Assembly (NCBI GenBank): GCA_937996625.1
Contig: CALKVA010000005.1
Location: forward strand, 1-64,000
DNA length: 64,000 nucleotides
Origin: UBA5951 sp009936885
GTDB taxonomy: Bacteria > Pseudomonadota > Alphaproteobacteria > Puniceispirillales > Puniceispirillaceae
Direction: 5' to 3'
Position numbers and translations under genes: made by a program. Of the stretch, positions 26,041 through 34,052 are shown piece after piece. Below the pieces are notes generated by a model, which was not told the DNA's origin, ran no database searches, and saw only the letters and a program-made list of their open reading frames with translations. Numbering within the stretch: position 1 is the stretch's first letter; every line of letters begins with the position of its first letter.

Positions 26041-27219
26041 TTAAGCTGATCGATATAATTTGGTCATTGAAAATTCTCGATGGCCAAGTGCTTCAGCAGC
26101 TGTATTTCTGCCATTAGCTGTGCGTATGATCATATCTATTAGCAGATCGCCTGCTTCATCAATTGTGGTTTCACGTCTTAAAATACCTGATACATCAACA
26201 TCAACATGCTCACTCATAGTACGGATGGTTCTTGGATTCGCTGTGATTTTGATCACAGGCACAATGGGGTTGCCTATCACATTACCTTGTCCAGTTGGAA
26301 ATGTATGGATGACCGCCCCGCCTGCAGCCATTAATGTAACACATTCTGCAGCTGCAGAAGAGCTATCCATAAAATATAATCCTTTCCCAGATTTAGGTTT
26401 CTCCGCCGGGCCAAGAATATCTATATATTTGGATGTTCGACCGATTTTTTCAAGATTACCAAGTGCCTTCTCCTCTATAGTGGTTAATCCTCCAAGAATA
26501 TTGCCTTTGGTCGGCTGACTATCAGAGAGGTCATCTGTCTGATGGGCAAAAATCACATCATCTTGATATGCTTTCCACATTTCATACCAACGCTCACCAA
26601 CCTCTGGATTGATGGCTCGCTCTTTGCAAATATGCTCTGCGCCTGTGATCTCAGAGGTTTCACCAAAAAAGCCTGTAATCCCAGTTGGTAAAAGCTTATC
26701 ATACATATTACCAACTGTCGGGCAGGAGCCAAGACCTGTGGTAGTATCACTTTCACCACATTTAGTTGAAATCCAGAGGTTAGAAAGAGGGCATTCCTCT
26801 CGCTGAAGCTCAGTCGCATAATGCACATATTCCTTTGCAATACGAGAGGCATCCATAATAGTTTTTAAATCACCATTTTGTTCAATTGATAACCCAGCAA
26901 CAGGCTTTCCTGTTTCTGCAATACCATCCACAACACGTTGGGTCCATTCTGGCTCAATTCCAATAACCACAACAGCTGCTACATTTGCATTACACCCAGT
27001 TCCAATCAAGGTTCTAAAATGTACATCTAGGTCTTCCCCAAATTGTAGCCGGCCATAAGCATGTGGAATAGCCAATGTGCCTTTGATATTATTGGCAACT
27101 GCTTCGCATGCTGCATTTGAAATATCATCCAACGGCAAGATTAACACATGATTGCGAACACCAATGTGACCATTGTCACGTCGATAACCTTGAACCATTA
27201 CATTTGAAAAATCAGTCAT
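26041..27219 (-). CDS. suyB: (2R)-sulfolactate sulfo-lyase subunit beta
   Basis: 392 residues from ATG 27219, which has GGGAG 6 nt upstream; the frame is open 21 codons further but that stretch (MQKVIIYIHIIVKL) lies inside suyA and has no ribosome site. UxaA/altronate-dehydratase C-terminal family: GYRRDNGHIGVRNHVLILP, HAYGRLQFGED, GTGCNANVAAVVVIG and KCGESDTTTGLGSCPTVG, matching the large subunit of SuyAB. SuyAB cleaves (R)-sulfolactate to pyruvate and sulfite using iron. It lies 10 nt after suyA and is followed by the candidate sulfolactate dehydrogenase. SuyB rather than altronate hydratase is indicated by the separate small SuyA and the surrounding sulfonate genes. Confidence 0.92.
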   Translation of the reverse strand: MTDFSNVMVQGYRRDNGHIGVRNHVLILPLDDISNAACEAVANNIKGTLAIPHAYGRLQFGEDLDVHFRTLIGTGCNANVAAVVVIGIEPEWTQRVVDGIAETGKPVAGLSIEQNGDLKTIMDASRIAKEYVHYATELQREECPLSNLWISTKCGESDTTTGLGSCPTVGNMYDKLLPTGITGFFGETSEITGAEHICKERAINPEVGERWYEMWKAYQDDVIFAHQTDDLSDSQPTKGNILGGLTTIEEKALGNLEKIGRTSKYIDILGPAEKPKSGKGLYFMDSSSAAAECVTLMAAGGAVIHTFPTGQGNVIGNPIVPVIKITANPRTIRTMSEHVDVDVSGILRRETTIDEAGDLLIDMIIRTANGRNTAAEALGHREFSMTKLYRSA

Positions 27220-27229
27220 TTCTAGCTCC

Positions 27230-27520
27230 CTACCAACGCTTAGTTTTACAATTATGTGTATGTAAATGATGACCTTTTGCACAATCCTTTATGATTCTGC
27301 CAATATCTTCGCCATATTTATAAACAGTGTCGCCTACCTTGTGATCTTTAAGAGATATCTTGTGACCGATAGGAACTGCTTGCTCTGCTTTTAAACGAAA
27401 GGTTGAATTATCATGTGTTATGCAAACAAGCATATCTGTTCCCGCCTCGAGTTCCTCAACAACGACAACACCAACTGTGTCTTCATGATCGTGAACCAAC
27501 AAATGTGGAATTTCTGACAT
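27230..27520 (-). CDS. suyA: (2R)-sulfolactate sulfo-lyase subunit alpha
   Basis: 96 residues with the SAF-like fold of the UxaA N-terminal family: HLLVHDHEDTVGVVVVEEL opening, VPIGHKISLKDHKVGD and YGEDIGRIIKDCAKGHHLHTHN. In altronate dehydratases this domain is often fused to the large subunit; here it is a separate small protein, as in known suyAB operons. The ATG is preceded by GGAGATAATAAA. It lies 17 nt after the MDR gene and 10 nt before suyB. Confidence 0.92.
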   Translation of the reverse strand: MSEIPHLLVHDHEDTVGVVVVEELEAGTDMLVCITHDNSTFRLKAEQAVPIGHKISLKDHKVGDTVYKYGEDIGRIIKDCAKGHHLHTHNCKTKRW

Positions 27521-27537
27521 TTTATTATCTCCTATAG

Positions 27538-28521
27538 TCAGGGTTTCAATAGTATTTTTGGATGGGTAACAAACCCATTTTGCAAATCTTCAAATGCCTT
27601 TGCGCCCTCTGATAGGGCCCGAAAATGCACCCAGTCTAATGCGCCTAAGCTCCCGTCAAAAATAGCGTTTGCGGTTTCTCGAAAATCGGCTGGCGTATAA
27701 GTATAGCAGCCAAAAAATGAAATTCCTTGCAAAGTTATTCTTCTTGCATCAAGCCCTCCTTCACTTGAGCCCAAACCTATATGAGCAATAACTCCACCTG
27801 CTTTTACAACAAGGCTAGATAGCGAACGCGTAGCACTAACCCCAACACCATCGATCACAATGTCAAATTGAGGTACGGAGCTTGTTTCAGCAGCTGCCTC
27901 TAGCCCTATATGGTTTTGAATAAATTTCCGCCTACTTTCCTGAGGTTCTATAATTATAACACTTCCTACACCTTGGGCAATCAAACTTAATGCGGCCCCA
28001 ACGCCGATAGCCCCACCACCAATTACAAGTGCTTTTGCTATATTAAATCGTTCTCCAAGAAAGTTTGAACATTTTCGTACTGCACTCCATCCACACGCAA
28101 CAGGTTCTGCAAGGGCTGCTTTGTCAAGGCTGACATTATCTGGTACCTCAATCAAGTTTTCAAAAGGAATTTTTACAAATTCAGCGAATGCACCCTCTCG
28201 CGGTGGCATGGAAATTATTTGCCGGGATAAACATAAGTTTTGAGCTCCACGATGACAAAATTCGCAAGTTCTGCAGCTCACAAGGGGATTAATTGTGACG
28301 CGCTTATCTTTATATACTCCGTTTTTAATTTGCCCTGCCGCTTCATGCCCCAAAATCAGGGGGGCTGGACGCCTGTCATCATGACCAAGATAAGCATGCA
28401 TATCTGACCCACATATACCTACCGTGTCAACGCGGATAATCACCTCACCTTCATCTGCGATCGGCTCAATCACCTCATCAAAGGAAAGAGTTTGGGGAGC
28501 TTTATAAACGAGTGCCTTCAT
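27538..28521 (-). CDS. Zinc-type medium-chain dehydrogenase, DHPS 2-dehydrogenase candidate
   Basis: 327 residues. The MDR catalytic domain shows the zinc ligands VGICGSDMHAYLGHD (Cys about 37), LILGHEAAG, and the structural zinc lobe CRTCEFCHRGAQNLC. The NAD domain has ALVIGGGAIGVGAALSL. In described DHPS clusters (hps genes of Cupriavidus and Roseovarius) two extra dehydrogenases, HpsO and HpsP, are thought to interconvert the DHPS enantiomers at C2; this gene and the SDR upstream fit that pair. I do not assign which letter. The ATG overlaps the SDR stop by 4 nt (ATGA). Confidence 0.87.
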   Translation of the reverse strand: MKALVYKAPQTLSFDEVIEPIADEGEVIIRVDTVGICGSDMHAYLGHDDRRPAPLILGHEAAGQIKNGVYKDKRVTINPLVSCRTCEFCHRGAQNLCLSRQIISMPPREGAFAEFVKIPFENLIEVPDNVSLDKAALAEPVACGWSAVRKCSNFLGERFNIAKALVIGGGAIGVGAALSLIAQGVGSVIIIEPQESRRKFIQNHIGLEAAAETSSVPQFDIVIDGVGVSATRSLSSLVVKAGGVIAHIGLGSSEGGLDARRITLQGISFFGCYTYTPADFRETANAIFDGSLGALDWVHFRALSEGAKAFEDLQNGFVTHPKILLKP

Positions 28522-29279
28522 TTTGCCGTAAAGCCCCCATCAACCATTAAAATCTGTCCAGTGACATAACGCGATGCATCAGAGCATAAGAATAAAATTG
28601 GGCCATCAAGGTCATTCATTTCGCCATTTCGGCCAATACAGGTCTGTGCTGCATTTCGGCTCACTTGTTCACCATCTTGGAAAACAGCTTCAGTTAGTTC
28701 TGTTTTAAAAAAACCAGGTCCGATTGCATTTACATTTACGCCCTTAGACGACCAGGCTTCTGCCATTGCGCGCGTCATTTGAGCAACGCCGCCTTTACTT
28801 GCGCCATAAGCTATACCTCCTTTGAACGCCCGAAAACTCTGCAGTGACGCAAAATTGACCACTCTCCCCCAACCTTTTTGGATCATTCCAGCAGAAAAAG
28901 CCTGTGCTATAAAAAACGGTGAAGAGAGATTAAGATTTATAGTTATCTCCCATCCTTCACTGGTCACTTCGCTTGCAGGCTCTCTTGCGTTTATACCCGC
29001 TGCGTTGACTAAAATATCTGGACTGCCAAAAATATTCCCTACAGAACTGCAGACATCATAAAGTGTGCCTTTTTCTAATAAATCTGCAGCCACATAAGAG
29101 AAATTTTCCCCAAGATTTTCTGAAATTTGATACAATGATTCCTCTCTTCGTGCAACTCCAACTACCTTTACCCCATAACCAACCAAAACGCTTGCCACGT
29201 GATAACCAATCCCAGCACTAGCTCCGGTTACACATGCAACTTTACCTGTTAAATCAAAAATAGATTGATGCGAGACCAT
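28518..29279 (-). CDS. Short-chain dehydrogenase, DHPS 2-dehydrogenase candidate
   Basis: 253 residues, classical SDR: cofactor motif TGASAGIGYHVASVL (about 19-33), NAAGINA (NNAG equivalent), catalytic Ser in ASLQSFRAF, YGASKGG (Tyr-x3-Lys), and a C-terminal GQILMVDGGFTAK. It probably oxidises one DHPS enantiomer to the 2-keto form or reduces it back, together with the MDR protein. It lies 3 nt downstream of the hpsN-like gene and overlaps the MDR start. The role is from context; the SDR family call is firm. Confidence 0.87.
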   Translation of the reverse strand: MVSHQSIFDLTGKVACVTGASAGIGYHVASVLVGYGVKVVGVARREESLYQISENLGENFSYVAADLLEKGTLYDVCSSVGNIFGSPDILVNAAGINAREPASEVTSEGWEITINLNLSSPFFIAQAFSAGMIQKGWGRVVNFASLQSFRAFKGGIAYGASKGGVAQMTRAMAEAWSSKGVNVNAIGPGFFKTELTEAVFQDGEQVSRNAAQTCIGRNGEMNDLDGPILFLCSDASRYVTGQILMVDGGFTAK

Positions 29280-29282
29280 ATG

Positions 29283-30590
29283 CTAATCATTCACACTCAA
29301 ATTAAATGTCTCATCTGGAAAATATTTCTTGAGGCGAATATCCGCTGTTCTCGCATGAGCTTCCATACCCTCCAATCGCGAAATACGCGCCGTTGCTTCA
29401 GCAATAGGTTTAGTTCCTTCGCGGGTTGCACGCTGCCATGTGACTATCTTCATAAATTTATGCACAGAAAGCCCTCCTGTGTATTTTGCAGCACTTGAAG
29501 TAGGTAGCACATGATTGGTGCCAGAAGCCTTGTCTCCAAATGCAACGGTTGTTTCCTCTCCTAGAAAAAGTGAGCCGTAACTAGAAAGATTGTCAAGCCA
29601 CCAATCTAAGTCTGCAGCCTGAATAGTTAGATGCTCAGGTGCGTAATCATCTGAAACCTTTACCATCTCTTCACGATTGCCACATAAGATCACCTCGGCA
29701 TAATCATTCCAGGCGCTAGAGGCACTATCTTTATTAAGTTTTGGAAGTGTTGAGATCTGCTCGGGTACCAACTTCATTACAGTTTCTGCCAGCGCCCTAT
29801 CATCAGTTACTAACCAAACTGGGGAATTGTAACCATGCTCAGCTTGACCAACAAGGTCTGCGGCAACAATTTGCGCATCTGCTGTGGCATCTGCTAAAAT
29901 CAAACTGTCTGTCGGTCCTGCAAACATATCAATACCCACACGTCCAAATAGTATGCGTTTCGCTTCTGCCACAAATTGGTTACCAGGACCGACCAGAATA
30001 TTTGCTTTGGGAAGTCCAAATAAACCAAATGCCATTGCAGCGACTCCTTGTACACCTCCTAGTGCTAAAATCTGGTCTGCTCCACAAATGTGGGCTGCAT
30101 ATATTATCGCAGGTGCAATGCCCACCTGCGGGCGTGGCGGAGAGCACACCGCAATATTTGAGCAGCCCGCAACTTTTGCGGTGGTAACAGTCATTATAGC
30201 AGATGCAATATGAGAATACCGACCCCCAGGCACGTAACATCCTGCCGCATTCACAGGTATGCATTTCTGTCCAGCGATTAGGCCAGTCACGACTTCACAA
30301 TTAATGTCTTTCATGGTTGATTTTTGTACTTGTGCGAATTTTTGCACATTTGCATGGGCAAATTCTATATCACGTTTTAATATTTCAGGAACAGAAGCAC
30401 AAGCAGCATCTATTTCCAACTCAGTTAGTGCTATATTTCCATTATACTTGTCAAATTTAGCTGCATATCTGAGAGCAGCATCTTCACCATTCTCTTCAAT
30501 CTCATTCAAGATATCCTTAACAATATTAGAAATATCAGAGGCATCACTTGTCGAGGTTTTAAGTGCTTTTTTGAGATAGGTGACGGACAT
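29283..30590 (-). CDS. hpsN: Sulfopropanediol 3-dehydrogenase (HisD-like, HpsN)
   Basis: 435 residues, homologous to histidinol dehydrogenase. HpsN oxidises (R)-DHPS in two NAD-dependent steps to (R)-sulfolactate. The metal and catalytic residues of the family are in place: Gln249 and His252 (GQAEHG), Glu319-His320 (APEHL), Asp353 (FGDKASG) and His412 (EGMEAHA), with YVPGGRYSH (119-127) and VGPGNQFVAEAKR. No other histidine gene is nearby. Instead it stands between a TRAP transporter and two dehydrogenases upstream of suyAB, the published arrangement for DHPS catabolism. A HisD-like dehydrogenase for another diol is the alternative. Confidence 0.88.
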   Translation of the reverse strand: MSVTYLKKALKTSTSDASDISNIVKDILNEIEENGEDAALRYAAKFDKYNGNIALTELEIDAACASVPEILKRDIEFAHANVQKFAQVQKSTMKDINCEVVTGLIAGQKCIPVNAAGCYVPGGRYSHIASAIMTVTTAKVAGCSNIAVCSPPRPQVGIAPAIIYAAHICGADQILALGGVQGVAAMAFGLFGLPKANILVGPGNQFVAEAKRILFGRVGIDMFAGPTDSLILADATADAQIVAADLVGQAEHGYNSPVWLVTDDRALAETVMKLVPEQISTLPKLNKDSASSAWNDYAEVILCGNREEMVKVSDDYAPEHLTIQAADLDWWLDNLSSYGSLFLGEETTVAFGDKASGTNHVLPTSSAAKYTGGLSVHKFMKIVTWQRATREGTKPIAEATARISRLEGMEAHARTADIRLKKYFPDETFNLSVND

Positions 30591-30601
30591 TTTTACTCCT
30601 A

Positions 30602-31933
30602 CTATTTAAGATTATCGGGAAGCATTGTCAGTGACAGTGAAGGCAGGTAAGCTATCAAAAGTACAACAAGCAACATGAAGAAAACGAACGGGACAGCACG
30701 AGCGGCAATTTTGAGTATTCCCTCCCCGGTAAGTCCGGATACGACAAATAAATTCAAACCAAGTGGAGGCGTGATAAATCCAACACCAAGTGCAGTAATC
30801 ATCATTACACAAAACTGAATTTCATGCATGCCTATCTCAATGGCGAGAGGCATAAGAATAGGCGCAAGAATAACAATGTTTGGCGTTGTTTCCATCACAC
30901 AACCAGCTGCGATTAAAATGGCAATCATAAGCAAAATAATTAAAGCCGGCTCATTTGTAAGAGAGGTTACAGCAAATACAAATCCTTGAGGAACTCCCAT
31001 GATGGCAAGTGCTTCTGCAAGAGGTTTAGAAAAAGCAATAATTGGCAAAATGACCCCATTTACTTTTGCTGAACTAACAAGCATGGGTGGAAAGTCTGAC
31101 CATTTCAATGTGCCTATAATAAAACCAATAATGATAGTTATGACTACTGCTGTTGCGCCTGCTTCCGTAGGGGTTAACCAGCCTGAGAATATGCCATAGA
31201 AAATAATACCGGGAACTAAGAATGCATACCAACCTGAAGTTAATGTCCGCCCTAATCTAGCAGCCCATTCTTGAAAGCTAAAATTACCTCCGCCTTCATA
31301 TTTGTAAATCGTGTTCATAACTATATTGGTCAGCAATATCGAAATAAGGATAGCAAACCCTGGTATAAGCGCAGCTAGAAAAAGCGTTGAAGCAGATATA
31401 CCTAAGATTAAACCAATGATGATATAGGCTATTGATGGGGGTATAAGAATTCCCGTGCAAGCTCCAGCTGCAACAAGTGCACAAGCATAAGGTCGCGGAT
31501 AACCACTTTCCACGAGCCTATTAATCGTCATTCGTCCAACAGCTGCTGCACCAGCGGCATCAGAACCTGAAATAGCTGAAAACATTCCGCACACAATTAC
31601 TGTGGCAGAGCCAAACCCACCTCGTGCAAAACATGTTAATGCCTCAGCTACATCCAAAAATTTTCGGCTTAGGCCAGTTCGTACAAGCACATCCCCTGTA
31701 AGAATAAAAAGTGGAACAGCTGTTAACGCGAATGCGTCCACGCCGCTAAAAAGCGCTTCTCCAACGAGCGATAACGGCAAGTCTCCAGACATAATTAGCA
31801 TTGTTACAGCCGCAACACCAATTGCCGCCCAAATGGGGACAGCCATAGCGCAAAGTAAAACAAATAAGAAAACAGGAGTATAAAAGTCCCATCCAAGCGT
31901 AACTGTTTGCAATTGTGAATTATTCCAGAGCAT
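30602..31933 (-). CDS. TRAP transporter large permease (DctM), probable DHPS uptake
   Basis: 443 residues with about 12 hydrophobic helices of the DctM family: VPLFILTGDVLVRTGLSRKF, ISGSDAAGAAAVGRMTI, YPRPYACALVAAGACTGILIPPSIAYIIIG and GVGFITPPLGLNLFVVSGL. It is the sodium-coupled transport channel of a TRAP system in the inner membrane. It starts 12 nt after dctQ and ends 11 nt before hpsN. By context it corresponds to one of the HpsKLM TRAP components; the letter is not assigned. Confidence 0.93.
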   Translation of the reverse strand: MLWNNSQLQTVTLGWDFYTPVFLFVLLCAMAVPIWAAIGVAAVTMLIMSGDLPLSLVGEALFSGVDAFALTAVPLFILTGDVLVRTGLSRKFLDVAEALTCFARGGFGSATVIVCGMFSAISGSDAAGAAAVGRMTINRLVESGYPRPYACALVAAGACTGILIPPSIAYIIIGLILGISASTLFLAALIPGFAILISILLTNIVMNTIYKYEGGGNFSFQEWAARLGRTLTSGWYAFLVPGIIFYGIFSGWLTPTEAGATAVVITIIIGFIIGTLKWSDFPPMLVSSAKVNGVILPIIAFSKPLAEALAIMGVPQGFVFAVTSLTNEPALIILLMIAILIAAGCVMETTPNIVILAPILMPLAIEIGMHEIQFCVMMITALGVGFITPPLGLNLFVVSGLTGEGILKIAARAVPFVFFMLLVVLLIAYLPSLSLTMLPDNLK

Positions 31934-31945
31934 CGCTACCTCTTC

Positions 31946-32461
31946 CTAATCAAACATCTTTTTGCCAGTAAAAACTGGCATACGATTTCGAAGATGATGA
32001 AAATCTCTTAGAATAGATTGTACAAGCCGATAAATAATCAATGTAAAACCAATAGGCACTGCAATCAAAAACCAGACTTTTGATAATCTAAGACCGTCTG
32101 TAACCGAACCAAACTTCCAAGAAACCTGAACTGTTTCAAACGAATACCAAAGAGCCACTACTGAGAGGCCAAGCATTACAAAATCTCCAAACAAATAAAA
32201 GATGGCCTTCGTTCGCTCTCCTACATACGTAAAAGCCACATCAATTCTAATATGGGCTCGGTCACGAATTCCTGCAGCTGCACCAATCCAGACAAGGTAA
32301 ATAAAAGCATATCTTACGATTTCTTCTCCCCAAATGGATGAGAAAGAAAATAATTCGCGACGCACAACTTCAACTGCCATTGTTGTCACAAGAAGTGAAT
32401 AGAAAAAAAGTAGAGCCCATGTTTCTAAATTTTTGTCTACATTTCTCAAAACGACATTCAT
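31946..32461 (-). CDS. TRAP transporter small permease (DctQ)
   Basis: 171 residues from the ATG at 32461, which is preceded by GGGAGG at 6 nt; an ATG six codons earlier lies upstream of that ribosome site. Four hydrophobic helices and the DctQ pattern: ETWALLFFYSLLVTTMAVEVVRREL, WGEEIVRYAFIYLVWIGAAAGIRDRAHIRIDV. It connects the binding protein to the large permease. It is in tandem with dctP and dctM. Confidence 0.92.
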   Translation of the reverse strand: MNVVLRNVDKNLETWALLFFYSLLVTTMAVEVVRRELFSFSSIWGEEIVRYAFIYLVWIGAAAGIRDRAHIRIDVAFTYVGERTKAIFYLFGDFVMLGLSVVALWYSFETVQVSWKFGSVTDGLRLSKVWFLIAVPIGFTLIIYRLVQSILRDFHHLRNRMPVFTGKKMFD

Positions 32462-32535
32462 TGATGCCCTCCCAAGCATAAAAATGATAAGCTCGCTAAA
32501 ATAAGAAGCGCCACATAAAGCGGCGCTTCAAAATA

Positions 32536-33672
32536 TTAGGCGTCGTGAACATAAAGTTTTGACTGCGTATTTGCGCCTTCTTCAAGGGACTCAAAAGCAC
32601 CCATCGAACCTGCAAGCTCAGTTTTAAACTGGTCCCATTCAGAACGTTGGTAACCGCCTGCCTGTTTCCATTGGCCAAGCTGGTCATTAGATAAAGAATG
32701 GAATTGAACCCCGGCTTTGCGAAGCTCTGACATTGCATAGTTTCGAGCTGCTGGTACTTTTGCTAAATTCTGTTGCGCTGTAATTTCAGAAGCGAATTCA
32801 ATTCCTTCTTGAACATCAGAGGGTAGGCTATTGAACCATTCTAGATTACAAGAAAATACCTGACTGTCTGGAACAGCTTGCGTGAAAGTCACGTGGCTCA
32901 AAATATCTTTAAAGCCGAATACAAAGAGCGCTCCAACAGATGGGTCAAGTGCGTCTGCTACACCCTGCTTAATAGCTGAGGGGGTCTCTCCCCAGGCCAC
33001 AGGCGTTGGATTGGCACCAACCATCTTATAATATTGCTGGAGCATTTTTGACCCTGGCACACGGAACTTAACCCCTTTAAGGTCAGAAGGCGTAAGGACT
33101 GCGCTACCACCTTGGCGCACAGCAACAACACGTGGGTCAATTACTATATAAAATAGAGGCTTAAATCCATTAGCTTCAACTTTGGGGTGAACATTAGTTT
33201 TCCATTGATCTGAATTTACTAGATTAACAAAACGTTGATTAGCACCACAAAAATAAGGTAAATTTATCAGATCGATAGCTGATGCAAAGGGTGCAAAATT
33301 TGACAATGAATGTTGTGCTGCCTGAATTGTTCCAGATTGCACTTTTTGAACAAGCTCTCCACCAGCTCCAAGCTGGCGACCAGGTGCCAGCTTAACATAA
33401 ACTTTTCCACTTGTTGCGTTTTGAATGTTTTCTTTAAAATCAAGCTGCATTATCGGATAGCTTCTTGAAGCACCAAGCACATAAGCTGTTGCAATAGTCA
33501 TTATGTGATCTGCAGAAGATTCTCTCATCTGTTCTTCTTTAGCTGTTTGTGCTACTGCCGCGTCAGACCATAAAACGCCGCCCGCACCTGCAACTATTGC
33601 AGCTGTGAAGCCACCAGTTGCAGATAGTTTTAGGAAATTTCGGCGCTCAGCCGACTTTAATTCTTTATTCAT
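32536..33672 (-). CDS. TRAP transporter substrate-binding protein (DctP), Tat-exported
   Basis: 378 residues. The N-terminus carries a twin-arginine signal: Arg10-Arg11 in AERRNFLKLSATGG followed by a hydrophobic stretch and an AVAQ cleavage region near residue 40. The DctP family body includes KEQMRESSADHIM...GASRSYPIMQLDFKENIQNATSGKVYVKLAPGRQLGAGGELVQKVQSG and KGVKFRVPGSKMLQQYYKMVGANPTPVAWGE, with the Arg expected to bind the ligand's acid group. It captures the periplasmic substrate, presumably DHPS. First gene of the operon after the small 59-residue ORF; promoter region and LacI-type operator lie upstream. Confidence 0.93.
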   Translation of the reverse strand: MNKELKSAERRNFLKLSATGGFTAAIVAGAGGVLWSDAAVAQTAKEEQMRESSADHIMTIATAYVLGASRSYPIMQLDFKENIQNATSGKVYVKLAPGRQLGAGGELVQKVQSGTIQAAQHSLSNFAPFASAIDLINLPYFCGANQRFVNLVNSDQWKTNVHPKVEANGFKPLFYIVIDPRVVAVRQGGSAVLTPSDLKGVKFRVPGSKMLQQYYKMVGANPTPVAWGETPSAIKQGVADALDPSVGALFVFGFKDILSHVTFTQAVPDSQVFSCNLEWFNSLPSDVQEGIEFASEITAQQNLAKVPAARNYAMSELRKAGVQFHSLSNDQLGQWKQAGGYQRSEWDQFKTELAGSMGAFESLEEGANTQSKLYVHDA

Positions 33673-33707
33673 TTAATCCTCCCATTAAAAAAACAAACAG
33701 TAGTCAC

Positions 33708-33887
33708 TCAGATTTTCTGAGCAGCCTCTGCCTTTAAAATTCCAACAACGAAAAACAAAATACAAACGCACAAAAGCATAAATTCACCAACATCACCTAG
33801 CAAGCTATTGTTGTCTAGGGATGCCCAAAGTACGTTCACAAAGAACGCTAAAAATAATCCTATCGATAATTTTATATATGAATTCAT
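33708..33887 (-). CDS. Small two-helix membrane protein at the head of the DHPS operon
   Basis: A 59-codon ORF between the regulator operator and dctP. The translation has two hydrophobic helices, IGLFLAFFVNVLWA (about 9-22) and FMLLCVCILFFVVGIL (about 36-51), joined by an acidic loop (SLDNNSLLGDVGE) and ended by KAEAAQKI. An in-frame TAG lies two codons before the ATG, so this is the only start. No Shine-Dalgarno is visible. It ends 35 nt before dctP and reads in the same direction. Composition and membrane layout argue for a real gene; the function is unknown, perhaps an accessory part of the TRAP system. Confidence 0.55.
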   Translation of the reverse strand: MNSYIKLSIGLFLAFFVNVLWASLDNNSLLGDVGEFMLLCVCILFFVVGILKAEAAQKI

Positions 33888-33937
33888 TAGCTATATTTGC
33901 CATATTTTCATGTAATTTCAAGTCAGCTTAACTCATA

Positions 33938-33953
33938 ATGTAAACGCTTACAT
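33938..33953. promoter_or_regulatory. LacI-family operator in the TRAP/lacI divergent region
   Basis: ATGTAAACGCTTACAT: the outer six bases on each side are perfect inverted repeats and the centre is CG with one asymmetry. TGTAARCG-YTTACA-type palindromes with a central CG are the classical target of LacI/PurR/CcpA family proteins. It lies about 50 nt upstream of the small ORF on one side and 100 nt upstream of the LacI-type gene on the other. Confidence 0.6.
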
Positions 33954-33960
33954 AAGACAG

Positions 33961-33986
33961 TGCAAGGTAAAATGTAAAATCTTGCA
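33961..33986. promoter_or_regulatory. Second inverted repeat near the operator
   Basis: TGCAAG (33961-33966) and CTTGCA (33981-33986) are separated by 14 nt; the spacer contains a TGTAAA half-site like the operator 20 nt to the left. It may be an auxiliary regulator site for the regulator gene. Only the repeat itself is seen. Confidence 0.35.
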
Positions 33987-34052
33987 AAACTGGCGTAAAA
34001 TAAGATAGATTCGATTAAAGTAATTGTTTGTATAATTTAGGTTAGTGCTTTT

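Noticed and set aside
27220..27282. N-terminal extension of suyB (21 codons)
   Set aside because: It lies inside suyA and before the GGGAG ribosome site; SuyB homologues start at the downstream ATG.
29283..30590. Histidinol dehydrogenase (hisD) for histidine synthesis
   Set aside because: The catalytic residues fit both, but the position between TRAP and dehydrogenase genes upstream of suyAB, with no his genes nearby, points to HpsN.
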